From Paenibacillus ferrarius (lineage in GTDB: Bacteria; Bacillota; Bacilli; Paenibacillales; NBRC-103111): a stretch of DNA of 64,000 nt. The stretch lies in the NCBI RefSeq assembly GCF_002027705.1, contig NZ_MBTG01000016.1, positions 62,001-126,000 on the forward strand. The letters are read 5' to 3'. The notes below the pieces were generated by a model, which worked only from the letters and a program-made list of their open reading frames with translations, did no database searches and was not told where the DNA came from. The position numbers and the translations under genes are program-made. Of this stretch, positions 49,305 to 59,800 are shown piece by piece (position 1 is the stretch's first letter; every line of letters starts with the position of its first letter).

Positions 49305-52300
49305 TTACTGTTTTATACCAGCTGTCAATAGATTAAACAGAATTTGAGCAGCCTCAGCACGCGTAGATATGCTTTGCGGTTCGAATTGGTCCGCTGCTCG
49401 TCCTTGAATCAGGTTTAGCGCTGCTGCTTTTTGTATAAACTCTGCCGCCCACGAAGATACTTGCGCTTCGTCCGCGAAAGCATGGGATGCTTGGCTTAAG
49501 ACCTTACCATTCTTGTACTCATAAGCTCTTACAAGCAAAGTGACCATTTCCTCACGAGTCACCAGTGCGCTCGCATCGAATACTGTCGCACTCCTGCCTT
49601 GCACGATTCCTGCGTTCACAGCAATAGCTACCGCTTCCGCATACCAATCGCTGGACTTCACATCTGCAAAAGTCGTTGCGCTCTTGTCCGTTAGCTTCAG
49701 CGCTCTCACGAGAAGCGCCGTGAATTCGGCGCGTGTTACGCTGCGCTCTGGTTCGAAGGTTGTCGCGCTCGTACCATTAACAATCATCTTCGCTGCGAGC
49801 TCCTTGATGACAGCGGATGCCCAATGGGTGGATGGCACATCAGTGAAGGTTTTGCCAACTTCGAGCACCGCATATTTACTAAAGTGACTAATCTCGGCTG
49901 TGATGACACCATGGCTGTAAGTACCGCCAACGTACTCAAGTTTCCCGTCATCTGCAATATAGTAGATACCTGCCAACTGCGGATTCATGGAAGCAGGAAC
50001 CTTGAGCTCAAGCAGGATCGGCTTATCGAATTTGGACAGCTCAACCATTTTCCCGTCCGCTGTCTGAATGTACAAATGAAACTCATACACAGTGCCAACT
50101 AAGTGATTGTCGGCATTCGAAATCCGGTTGCTTTGTTGGATAAGCTCCTTCGCATTGGCTTCAGCCAGTTGATCCAGCTTCAGGGTTAACCTTGCACCCT
50201 TGACCTCATCCCCGCTGAGCTTGCTTGTCAGCTGCGCAAACACCTTGGATGGAATAGAAAGTGTCAACGCCTCTGATTTGATCTCCAACTGATTAAGATT
50301 AATCAGCTCGGCCGTATTCCACGGAAGTCTGATTTCTGAAATATGGCTTGGAATTTCGACAACCGTTTTCCCATTCAGACTGTTCGTAAGCTGCTGATTT
50401 GTAATGGTTATGATGCCCGTGTTGTTATTCGTAGTCTTCGTCGCTTCTGTTGAAGTTTCTGTCGAACTTTCGCTTCTACCACTGGATGTTTGTTCATATA
50501 CAGTAACGATACAAGTAGCCGTGAATCCTCCGTCGGCTGTTGTTACTGTGATGATTGCGCTCCCTGCTGCTGCCGCAGTTACTCTGCCGTTAGCGTCTAC
50601 GGCTGCGATATTCGCGTTGCTTGTGGTCCACGTAACGTCAAGGTTCGTCGCATTGGCCGGAAATACCGAAGCTGTTAACACACTGGAGTCACCTCGTGTC
50701 AAACGGAGGGTCGTCTGGTTAAGCGTGACACCCGTCACAGCTGTGTTCAGCACTGGCGCTTGCGGAGTCGCGCTGACTTCGTTGGAAGCATGGCTTATTC
50801 CTCCAGGATTGACAGCTTTGACGACAAAATAATAAGTCGTACCGTTCATTAAACCAGCTGCCTCGTAGCTGTACACGGTGCCGCTGACAGAGATAAGCGG
50901 TGTATTGCTGTATGTTCCAGATGCCGTGCCCATGAACACTTGGTACCCCGTTGATCCTGCCACCGAATTCCATTCCAGATTGACGTGACCATCGCCGGCT
51001 GCTGCGGCCCGCAGCTCTGGCGCACCAGGAGCCAACACTTGCGGAGTCCCGCTGACTTCATGGGAGGCATCGCTTATCCCTCCGGGATACACGGCTTTCA
51101 ATACATAATAATAGGTCGTGCCGTTTACTAAATTAGTCGCATCGTAGCTGTAAACATCCCCGCTCACAGTAGACAGAGCAGCTCCATAAACACCGTCTGC
51201 CGTTCGTTGATAGACGGAATAGCCTACTGTCCCCTCCATAGGTCGCCAGCCGATGGTTATGCGGCCATCTCCAGATGTTACCGTTCTAATCGTTGGCGGT
51301 GTAAGCACTTGGCCGGATAAATCAATGATCACACTTCCAACGGCGCCAGAGCCGTCATTCGCCGCTGCTGTGACTTTGACCTTTCCGTTCTTCATAGCGG
51401 TCAATAATCCATTGGCGCTGAGCGTCGCTTTGTCGGTTGCTGAATTATCTGAGTTTGCAAGCGACCATGTCAGCGTTTTGTTATCCGCAGTCGCAGGCAG
51501 AATGGTGGCAGATATTTGCAAGGTACCGCCTTTTGCCGTAATTGCGGTTGTTCCATCTGCTCCTGCAACAGCAATAGAAGTAATAGGATTCCAGAACGGT
51601 ACTAAAGTATTTGCTAATTTGAAATCCGAAAATTCGGCTGTTTTCACAGAACTTGTCGTTAGTTTCCGTACAAATATCCCTACTTTGGGACTGGACATCG
51701 GCGTGGCGAACGAGAATGTGTCGGCAGTAGTCGTCCACGACATTCCATCATAGCCATAGTAGCCTGTGTAGCTATTCCCTGTTTTAACAATTTTCAAATA
51801 TACATCTGGTGTTGGTGTTAAAGAAGAATCCGCATAGTCCTTATCGAGTTGCCCAAGCGTCGGGTTGGATTCCCCCTTGGAGAATCTGATCTTCTGCGTT
51901 GTCGTGTTGCCCGTCGTTTGTCTGCCCAATGTAATGAATTTGCCATCATCCTGATAAATAATCAATCCTGCCCATTCATAGTTGGCATCAGGCGCAAATT
52001 TTAATTTGGTTGAAATCGTGAAGTCAGTTGTCCCCGGATCTCTCACAAGAATGTTGCTTGGTTTGCCCGTTTGAGACCAGCTTCCGTTCAATGTTTTGAG
52101 CTTCATGATATTGCCATTGCTGCGATCAACTGCCCAATTGCTTGGCGTTTCTCGCACCCATGACCATCCGCTCTCCAGCATGATCGTTTGACCGCTGATT
52201 GTGATCATCTGAGCGCCTGTAGTACCCGTACCATCAGCAGCTGTCGCTACGACTTTCACCATGCCATCTTTGACAGAGGTCAAAAGTCCGCTGCTGCTAA

Positions 52301-55040
52301 TCGTCGCCCTATCCGTTGCCGTTCCGTCCGGCTGATAAACGCCCCAAGTCACCGTGATGATATTCGCATCGCTGGGCTGAATCGCCGCAGACATTTGCAG
52401 GGTAGCGCCTTTGGTCGTAATGGTTGTTGCATTGCTGGCTCCGGTTACCGTAATTCCGGCAACCTTCACAATCTGGCCGCTGATGAGGATGAAGGCTTCG
52501 CCTTGCACACCTGATCCATCATTAGCTGTCGCGATCACTTTGACCGTGCCGTTTTTAACAGCTGTCAACAGACCTCCGCCGCTGATCGTTGCAATATCCG
52601 TAGCGGTTCCGTTCGAGTTCACAACCGACCAAGTGACTGCCCCATTATCTGCATTCGCAGGCGTTACTGTGGCCGACATTTGAAGCGTGCCCTCTGGTGC
52701 AGTAATCGTCTTCGCATTGCCTGCTCCAGTTACGAGAATATCTGTCACTGCATGATTCGGGGCAGCAGCAACAACAACCGTTGCAACAGCATGGAGCGAG
52801 CTGCCAGGCACGGTTCCATTTACCGTAAAACTGCCAGCAGACGCATAGCGGGAAGGGGGAATAATCTCCCATGCTACTGCCGCTTGTTTCGTTGTAGCAT
52901 CCTCAAAAACTTGCGTGACAAACGCAGGCAAAAGGGGAGCTTTCCCAGCAACGGTTGAAACATTGACCGCAGGAATGCTTGCCACAGATCTAGGTATGTA
53001 ATCGGCCAGCGTCGTTCTCATTGCCCCTTTTCTCACCGTTGATCCCATCGCATTCACAATATGTGTAATTTCCCCAAAGCCGCTCAAAAAGACCGAGGTC
53101 GCATGATGAATTTTGACATCTTCCTTATCTGGAACCTCTATCCCGCTTTCAAGCTTCACCTCTGCGTCTCTAAAAAACGAATAAATGCCCAAGCCATATG
53201 CATCATGTGAATTCACTGAATCCGCCACTTTGTAAGAGGCATATCCATTCACCGTTCCACCGCTGCTCATCCAGCTTTTTTGGTCCGGAACGTCATAGGG
53301 GATTTCGGTTTGATAAAAGAACATTTTACCTCGATCACCGTTCCACAATGTCTGATACTCGTGAAAATGTTCCACAAAAAGTCCGTATATCGTGACGTCA
53401 TTCCCATTGACAATCATGCCATTGGTGGTGATGTTGGAATCCCATGCTGCGCCTGTGCCATGGTCCGCACGCCATACCCAGAAATGATCGCCGATGACAT
53501 TGTTGCTGTTAATTTCGATACAGACCTCCGCTTTGGCAAGAGCATCCCCGCCTACTCTAAAAAAGAGATCGTGCAGCGAGCTCGGATTGCCTGCATGATT
53601 CGCCGAGCTCCCTTTGGGACCCAACTGCAAGAGGACAGGCGAGCTGACAGTTCCTGCTTCGAATAGAAGCCCAGCAATTTTGACGCCGTCCACATCCGCT
53701 ACAGATAGAGCCACAATGCCATTGTCCGAGTGCAGCGTAGCAAGGCCAAGACCAAGCACGACAGTATCGGGTTTCGTCACTTTAATCGTATCTGCGAGAT
53801 GATACACGCCAGGCGTAAGCAGCAGGTTCTTCCCTTGATCCAGTGCAGCGTTAATGCTGGCCACAGGTGTTGAGGGATCTGCAATATAAAATTTCTCCAA
53901 CGAAATTGAGGCTGGCGTTCCTGAGTTGGAGCCGCTGGCCCAACTGGTCCCTTTGGTGTTAGTCGTCACATTCGGGACTAGCACGTTATACTGATTTGCC
54001 GCTGGATCGAAAGTCAGAAATGGTTTTTCGCGGATAACAGGCGCTTTATCCACAACGGTATAAGCATTTGTAGGCCAATCTTCCACAGGCGCATTCACCG
54101 AGCCGACAATCGTCGTATTCCACAAAGAGCCTGTCCAATTTGCCCACTGGCCGTTTCTGGAGAACCACTGCTGCTGAGATCCGGAATTTACCGTACCATC
54201 AACTACCGTATCCGCCAAAAACCCGCCGCTTGCCCAACCGCCTTGGTCATGCAGGGTCAAATTGCCTTTGACATGCAGACGTCTCATCGGTGCTGCCTGT
54301 GAAACTGCCCATTTCATGTCCCCGCCCGCAGGGGCTACCGCCAAATTTTCGATGGAGCGCCAGAAATTTTGGGTCGCATTATGTGCAGCAGCCCAGTTGG
54401 CATCAACCGTTACCCCGCCATTTATGGTGACATCATCCGGCACTTGGCCCAAACCTGACACTTGCGTGTAGAAGCCTACTTTGAAATTAGCATTGTAGGA
54501 GGCAGGTGTAGGAAGACCCTGCGCATTGCGTCCTGGCTTGAAGAGCATCGCGAATCGCTCACTGCCGAATTGATTGGTTTCCTGCTTCGCAAACACGGCC
54601 GCACTGGCCGCTTGAATATCGGCTGGTGGTGTCGACGGATCAAATACATAGACATTAGGACCAAAATCAGGTTGTGTTAACCCTGAAGCTTCAACTGATT
54701 TAGTCGATTCTCCATCAGCACTTACGGCTGAAACCTTGTAGTAATATCTGGTATTTGGCGCCAGACTCGTATCTACGTAGTTTTGTGATACGATGTCGGA
54801 GCCGTTAACCTTGATATAAGGACCGCTGCTGTTCAAGGAACGGTATACGTTATAGCTGGCTGCCCCTTGAGCGACGGGCCAAGATAAGCTAATTGAATTT
54901 ATCGTTGTTGTGGTCTTATCAATGACAGGCTGCTCTGGAGCTGCTCCTGCATAGACGGCATAAGTAATGCCAGACCCCGCTGTAAATAAACTTATTAAAA
55001 TCGTAAAGGCAAGAATTGCAGATAAACCTCTTTTGAACAC
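49305..55040 (-). CDS. Giant SLH-anchored beta-helix protein
   Basis: A 1911-residue exported protein. The signal peptide (about 1-29) is followed by a fibronectin type III domain (35-125). A right-handed beta-helix-like domain fills about 128-720: NVYVFDPSTPPADIQAASAA, NFWRSIENLAV, WAVSQAAPMRRLHVKGNLTL, DHFWVWRADHGTG. Similar domains are found in actinobacterial proteins mostly named only from their accessory domains; an enzymatic role on polysaccharide is plausible but unproven. Two Big_2-like Ig domains, a LamG-like domain (about 960-1150), another Ig domain, two fibronectin domains and a Big_2 domain follow. Three SLH domains close it (about 1725-1911). The start is a GTG after GGAGGTGGCGTC. 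A cre-like box covers its -10. Confidence 0.87.
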   Translation of the reverse strand: MFKRGLSAILAFTILISLFTAGSGITYAVYAGAAPEQPVIDKTTTTINSISLSWPVAQGAASYNVYRSLNSSGPYIKVNGSDIVSQNYVDTSLAPNTRYYYKVSAVSADGESTKSVEASGLTQPDFGPNVYVFDPSTPPADIQAASAAVFAKQETNQFGSERFAMLFKPGRNAQGLPTPASYNANFKVGFYTQVSGLGQVPDDVTINGGVTVDANWAAAHNATQNFWRSIENLAVAPAGGDMKWAVSQAAPMRRLHVKGNLTLHDQGGWASGGFLADTVVDGTVNSGSQQQWFSRNGQWANWTGSLWNTTIVGSVNAPVEDWPTNAYTVVDKAPVIREKPFLTFDPAANQYNVLVPNVTTNTKGTSWASGSNSGTPASISLEKFYIADPSTPVASINAALDQGKNLLLTPGVYHLADTIKVTKPDTVVLGLGLATLHSDNGIVALSVADVDGVKIAGLLFEAGTVSSPVLLQLGPKGSSANHAGNPSSLHDLFFRVGGDALAKAEVCIEINSNNVIGDHFWVWRADHGTGAAWDSNITTNGMIVNGNDVTIYGLFVEHFHEYQTLWNGDRGKMFFYQTEIPYDVPDQKSWMSSGGTVNGYASYKVADSVNSHDAYGLGIYSFFRDAEVKLESGIEVPDKEDVKIHHATSVFLSGFGEITHIVNAMGSTVRKGAMRTTLADYIPRSVASIPAVNVSTVAGKAPLLPAFVTQVFEDATTKQAAVAWEIIPPSRYASAGSFTVNGTVPGSSLHAVATVVVAAAPNHAVTDILVTGAGNAKTITAPEGTLQMSATVTPANADNGAVTWSVVNSNGTATDIATISGGGLLTAVKNGTVKVIATANDGSGVQGEAFILISGQIVKVAGITVTGASNATTITTKGATLQMSAAIQPSDANIITVTWGVYQPDGTATDRATISSSGLLTSVKDGMVKVVATAADGTGTTGAQMITISGQTIMLESGWSWVRETPSNWAVDRSNGNIMKLKTLNGSWSQTGKPSNILVRDPGTTDFTISTKLKFAPDANYEWAGLIIYQDDGKFITLGRQTTGNTTTQKIRFSKGESNPTLGQLDKDYADSSLTPTPDVYLKIVKTGNSYTGYYGYDGMSWTTTADTFSFATPMSSPKVGIFVRKLTTSSVKTAEFSDFKLANTLVPFWNPITSIAVAGADGTTAITAKGGTLQISATILPATADNKTLTWSLANSDNSATDKATLSANGLLTAMKNGKVKVTAAANDGSGAVGSVIIDLSGQVLTPPTIRTVTSGDGRITIGWRPMEGTVGYSVYQRTADGVYGAALSTVSGDVYSYDATNLVNGTTYYYVLKAVYPGGISDASHEVSGTPQVLAPGAPELRAAAAGDGHVNLEWNSVAGSTGYQVFMGTASGTYSNTPLISVSGTVYSYEAAGLMNGTTYYFVVKAVNPGGISHASNEVSATPQAPVLNTAVTGVTLNQTTLRLTRGDSSVLTASVFPANATNLDVTWTTSNANIAAVDANGRVTAAAAGSAIITVTTADGGFTATCIVTVYEQTSSGRSESSTETSTEATKTTNNNTGIITITNQQLTNSLNGKTVVEIPSHISEIRLPWNTAELINLNQLEIKSEALTLSIPSKVFAQLTSKLSGDEVKGARLTLKLDQLAEANAKELIQQSNRISNADNHLVGTVYEFHLYIQTADGKMVELSKFDKPILLELKVPASMNPQLAGIYYIADDGKLEYVGGTYSHGVITAEISHFSKYAVLEVGKTFTDVPSTHWASAVIKELAAKMIVNGTSATTFEPERSVTRAEFTALLVRALKLTDKSATTFADVKSSDWYAEAVAIAVNAGIVQGRSATVFDASALVTREEMVTLLVRAYEYKNGKVLSQASHAFADEAQVSSWAAEFIQKAAALNLIQGRAADQFEPQSISTRAEAAQILFNLLTAGIKQ

Positions 55041-55066
55041 GACGCCACCTCCGAATAAACTCTCTC

Positions 55067-55083
55067 ATTATAAAGCGCTTTCA
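55067..55083 (-). promoter_or_regulatory. cre-like box over the -10 of the beta-helix SLH gene
   Basis: TGAAAGCGCTTTAT (12 of 14 to cre, perfect core, read on the minus strand) runs into TATAAT (55072-55067). CcpA binding there would block the promoter. The -35 is weak. Confidence 0.5.
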
Positions 55084-55214
55084 TTCATTCTAAAAACTTT
55101 GCTTTCATCCCATCCTTTCCCGATATCCAGCGTACTATTTTCAGTATAGCGATAACCAGATACGCAAATAAGCAAACAAATTAACCAATATGAGCATTAT
55201 TTTTACCTATTGAG

Positions 55215-55247
55215 CAAAAAGAACCTCCGCATAAATGCGAAAGTTCC
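55215..55247 (-). terminator. Terminator after the beta-propeller glycosidase gene
   Basis: On the minus strand GAAC pairs with GTTC and CGCAT with ATGCG, followed by TTTTTGC, about 45 bases past the stop codon. Confidence 0.65.
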
Positions 55248-55289
55248 TCTACAAATATCAGTTGTTTTCCATCATAAAGAACATCAGCC

Positions 55290-56330
55290 CTATTCACTTC
55301 TCAGTGGCTTGCTAGTTGCAACCGCTATACAGCGAAACTCATATTGGTCTTCGAATACCTCCAGCTTGGTCCTGTCACCGGCTTGATAATGTCTGCACGC
55401 GCAATAGAAGTGATACAGCACCCCGTTCCAATAAATAACACTAGACTTATGAGCATGAATTTCGTCAAGCTCGCCTTGCTCCCCGTAAGTAATTAAAGGC
55501 TGCTTGGCAGTTCGCCAGTTATGCAAATCATCAGATACCGCAAGAGCTCCCTGTGCATGACGGCCATCAAAACCAAACGCAAAATTCACCCACTGCTGTC
55601 CATCATGTTTTATACAAGGATCGCTGATAAATTGACTGTAAAAATTCCCCTCCACTGTCTCCAAGACAGGATTCCCTTCATAACGTTCCCAATGGATCAA
55701 ATCGCTCGAGACTGCAAGGCCTGTCTCTTCTTTCCATGGCCACTCGTCATCTCGCTTGGCATTGTAGAACATCCAATACTTCTCATCATGCTCGATCACA
55801 CAGCATTTGTACAAACCTGCCTTCTCCCAGTCCGCTCCCTCTTTATTAGAAAAAACAGGCTCGTCCAGCCGATGCCATTCCAGCAAGCTCTCATCCTCCG
55901 TCCATGCCAAACCCATCACGGCTCCGCCCGCTTCATAGCCCTGATCCGGGTAAGAATGGTAAACCATCCAATAGCGGTTATTTATCTTTTTGAGCCGTGG
56001 GAGGTCATACAAGCTATTGGATTCCAGCAGCATCCAAGATCCTGCAGCACCTATGTGATCCCACCTTTCCTCCGTTTTCAAGCGCGGGAGAATAATCGCC
56101 TTATGTTCCCAATCGAGCAAATTGGAACTTGTCGCCAGCGCAGTTTGATAGCCCTTTCCATCAAACCCTACGTACATCATATAGAAGCAGTCTTGATGGA
56201 CAAAAACAAAAGGACAGTCCACAGCCTGCGAGTCAAAATCCCCCTCCAGTCCTGATCCACTCAACACCGGATGGTTAAGCTTATATGGTGTATGCAGCTG
56301 TGCAAGCTGCTCAATTTCTATTGTCGACAT
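55290..56330 (-). CDS. Five-bladed beta-propeller glycosidase (GH43/GH130-like), cytosolic
   Basis: The 346-residue protein has repeated propeller blades: CPFVFVHQDCFYMMYVGFDG near residue 40, RYWMVYHSYPDQGY near 120, KYWMFYNAKRDDEWPWKEE near 185 and GVLYHFYCACRHYQAGDR near 305. Acidic residues in DSQAVDCP, EKAGLYKCCVIE and DEIHAHKSS fit the propeller active site. The superfamily covers GH32, 43, 62, 68, 117 and 130, and I cannot place it more exactly. It has no signal peptide. The ATG follows AGGTGG at seven bases. It stands alone between two secreted giants. Confidence 0.78.
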   Translation of the reverse strand: MSTIEIEQLAQLHTPYKLNHPVLSGSGLEGDFDSQAVDCPFVFVHQDCFYMMYVGFDGKGYQTALATSSNLLDWEHKAIILPRLKTEERWDHIGAAGSWMLLESNSLYDLPRLKKINNRYWMVYHSYPDQGYEAGGAVMGLAWTEDESLLEWHRLDEPVFSNKEGADWEKAGLYKCCVIEHDEKYWMFYNAKRDDEWPWKEETGLAVSSDLIHWERYEGNPVLETVEGNFYSQFISDPCIKHDGQQWVNFAFGFDGRHAQGALAVSDDLHNWRTAKQPLITYGEQGELDEIHAHKSSVIYWNGVLYHFYCACRHYQAGDRTKLEVFEDQYEFRCIAVATSKPLRSE

Positions 56331-56474
56331 TAATGAGCCACCTAGCTTTCGTATCGTATAAGTTAAGAAACAAAGTCATAAGTTAGAATGAATCTGAACA
56401 AACCAGAACAACAGAATCACAATTTTACTTGTAATAGCGCCGACATCCGTGCAGTTTACAGCTGAGCTTTGTGT

Positions 56475-56660
56475 AAACCTGCAATTATGCATCCTTTTGA
56501 GCTTAAATTTGCTTATAATGATGGAATTCCTGCGATTGTGCATCCTTTTAGAGCCTTATCCTGACTTATCGAAGGAAAAGCTTGAAAAGCCTGCCTAATC
56601 GCAGGCTTTTCCACTTCTGATGCGATTTCTCTGAAAAATCCTGCACTTTCGCAGGTTTTC
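56475..56660. repeat. Composite CCTGC hairpin repeat, copy 3
   Basis: Two opening units, CCTGCAATTATGCATCCTTT (56478) and CCTGCGATTGTGCATCCTTT (56529), are followed by hairpins GCCTGCCTAATCGCAGGC (56589-56606) and CCTGCACTTTCGCAGG (56640-56655). It ends eight bases before the stop of the frameshifted gene tail. Confidence 0.75.
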
Positions 56661-56667
56661 AGACTCA

Positions 56668-56882
56668 TCAATTCACCTTCACAACTGCGTCTGATGCTGC
56701 CAACACCGTGCTGTGGTACAGCTTGAAAGGAATTGTTTGCTCCGCAGCATGCCCTGCTTGATCCACAGCTTGCACAGATAATGCATAATCTCCTTTCTCA
56801 GTTATAGGCGTTCCGGAAGTCCATTCCTCGCCATTCAACTCCACCTGAACGTTCTTCTTGTAATAATGATCACCGGAGGCAC
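56668..56882 (-). pseudogene. Out-of-frame Ig-like tail of the clan GH-A glycosidase gene
   Basis: After the stop of the preceding gene the adjacent frame continues for about 70 residues: GASGDHYYKKNVQVELNGEE, GTPITEKGDYALSVQAVDQA, then ASDAVVKVN. This is the second half of an Ig-like domain typical of long secreted Paenibacillus proteins. It has no ribosome site; the ATG at 56898 lies inside the upstream gene. I read it as the lost C-terminus after a frameshift or small deletion. Confidence 0.65.
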
Positions 56883-59800
56883 CTAATCTTTGATCCATTG
56901 AACGGTTCTAAATTTCTTCGGATCTTTCGTTTCACCAATCCCCGAGCCCCACTCGATATACCCTTTCCGACCGGCACCATCGTTATCATTGACTAGCAAT
57001 GAGAAACTGAAGGCTCCCTGTGTTTCCGGTTTAATCGGCGCAAGCTCAGCCCATGGGAGTGCAAGTTCATAGACTGTGACCTTCTGTTCTTCATCTCGCG
57101 ATACTTGCAGCGATCCGTTCGTTACAAGCTGTCTAACGCTCGAGTTAGGCGACAACCACCGAAAGATTTGCGGTCCCACTGGAGTCTGGGATAAGCCAAA
57201 TTCATAGGAAGCCAAGTTCTCGCCAGGGATACCGGCCATAGCCGCAAATTGGAGGCTGTCGTTTTTCCAAATTTCCTCTCCGCTGGCAGGCGTGTAATGA
57301 ACATTGTCTTTGATTTTCGCTGTCAGATACAAATGGTTCTGATCCCAGTTCAACCATACGCTGCCATCCAAATCCGATGGCCCCCCGTAGTTTTGCATTT
57401 TTACCGTCCCTTGCGACAAAAGGGCAAGCGGCGCCAACGCTGCAATCTCAGGGTCAGGCAAGCCGTCAATGTGTACCGTGCCGGGAAGAATCGGATTGAA
57501 ATCCAGTTTCCCCGCGTATGTGAAAGAATTTTTGCCGTCAAACTGGACAGTCACCTGCGCTTGGTTGCTAACGCCATATGGAAAATTGCTAAGTGGAATA
57601 TTAAACGTCTTGATCGTGTCTGGAGCAATCACATAGCTTAAATCCTGCGTGCCTGACTGGGAGCCGAACTGCCAATTTGCTTTTTTGACAGTCAGACCCT
57701 GCTGTTTGGAATAATTCCGAATTTGGATCTTCAATGCTTCTGCTTTGGTATTCACATCGGTAATGACAGGAATAACTCTTGCACTATAGGAAGGGAGCGT
57801 CTGGATAGCGTGTTTCAGTCTTCCGATTCGACTTCCGTTTGCCGTCAAATCGCCCGTTACATAGCGAATCCCTTCTTGGCCTAATCCAGACAGAGCGAAT
57901 GGCTGCGAAGTCTTCTGACCGGCTCCCGCGTAGAGTGGATAGGCTGCTCCTTCCACCTCAAATGATACAGCGATAGGCGACGAAGAGGTATTGTTCGCTT
58001 CCACTTTCAGTGCGACGGATTCCCCCGTTACCGCTTCTTCTCCGAGCACAGCGAACGTTGAGTCGAGCGCAATGCCGTCGATGTCGCTTTGAATATAAAT
58101 AGGCTCCGCAGTTAGGGTCATATACACCTTGCCGCTAATCGGCGTGAAGGTTTCTGTATTCCCCATGATATCCGTAATTTGAATCGGCACATTCGTTTGA
58201 ATCGCTGCCTGAACAGGCGTATTGGCCCAGACGACTCTTAGGTTCTGGCCGTTTCTATCAAATCTGTAGCTGTTTATCCCTGCGCCAGCTGTTTCCTGCT
58301 GGGCGAAGGCAGCGCCCGTCAATTCACGGGTCATTGCACCGTATGCCGCATAAGCGGGTTTCGGCGTGAACTGGCCTTTGGGGTCATTCTGGTGCCGAAG
58401 GAGACCAAAATTATTTTCCCCATAGTCGGCTTGCATGCCATCATTCATCAAATCGTACCAGAATACTTTCTCAACCCCCGCGCCCAGCGCTTGCACATAA
58501 GCACGAACCAAATAATCGGCTTGTGTTTTCTCGTCTACGCCCGTAGCGCCAATATGTGTTGGCCAGCCAACCTCTGTAATCCAAAGCGGTTTGTCTTGAC
58601 CGTTATTGTACGTGCGGATTAAGCTTTTGGCGTCAAGAATAGCTTGCAGCATACCATCTGACGTTCGATTGTACGGATGGATGGAAACGGCGTCCATGTA
58701 CTGGAGCCCGCCAAGCCGGAATACTTCCTTCATCCAAGGAATATCTACGTTCGACGCCATGCCGACAACCGTGACATCCGGTCTGGAGGCTTTCACCGTC
58801 TCATAGGTTTTCTTCAGCAGCTTGAAATAATAGTCGGGACGGGAGTCGGCGGGACCGTTCCCTCTATCTCCGAAGCCGCCGTTGAACTCATTGTAGACTT
58901 CCACCCATTCCATCTGGCTGCCGTATAAATCCAGCAAAGCCTTGCCATAATTGGCAAACCCCTGACGGCCTTCGTCCGAATAAGGCGTGCTGTCCTGATC
59001 ATAAAACGGACTGGTAAAGTCGAAGGTAATGAACGGCTTCAATCCATCTTGTTGCGTTTTCCGCATAAAAGCGTCACGGCCTGGCGGCTTCTGATATTTC
59101 CCTTTTTCATATTCAACATCGACCCATGTGATTTCGTCACGGAAATTTTTGGCTCCGGCGCGTTTCAACAGTGCGCTTAACTCAGGCGTCCATCCATCAC
59201 TTGTTCGTGCAAGATGCGTCGATACCCCAAACGGAGAGTTGTTCGCTAAGGTAGGGTCATCAGCGGCTAAACGAGCAAACGAAATATCCATACTTTGAAT
59301 CATTTGACCCTCTTTCTTCGCAGCAACGGATAACTTAAAATAACCAAGCTGCTGAAGGGGAACCGTCAGATTCAACTGCCCGTCCTGCACCGCCTCATTG
59401 CCTGCCAATAGTTGATGATCCAAATGATCATATACGCTCCAGCTTACCGTATCCCCCCTTGTTGCAAGAGGGAAAACTGCGGACTCATTCGCCAGAAAAA
59501 CATTTCCCATGCGAGACTGCTGGATGGACAAGTCCGGGAAGGAACCGGTCGCAACGACATTGTCGAAGCGGATATCCCCGCTTATTTTGCCGCTGACCAG
59601 ACCTGACTTCTCCACCAAGAGTGCGATTCCCTGGGCCGGACCATGCCATACCCCGTCATTGGCCCCGTTGTAATGCAAATAGCTTGTGCCGGCGTTAAAG
59701 GTCCACACTTCGATTTTTTGCCAATCCCCGGTAGGTGCCAAGGCGATTTTCTGCTGATGCACCTGCCCCGTCGAGTCCTTCGCGAGCAGCAGGACCACAG

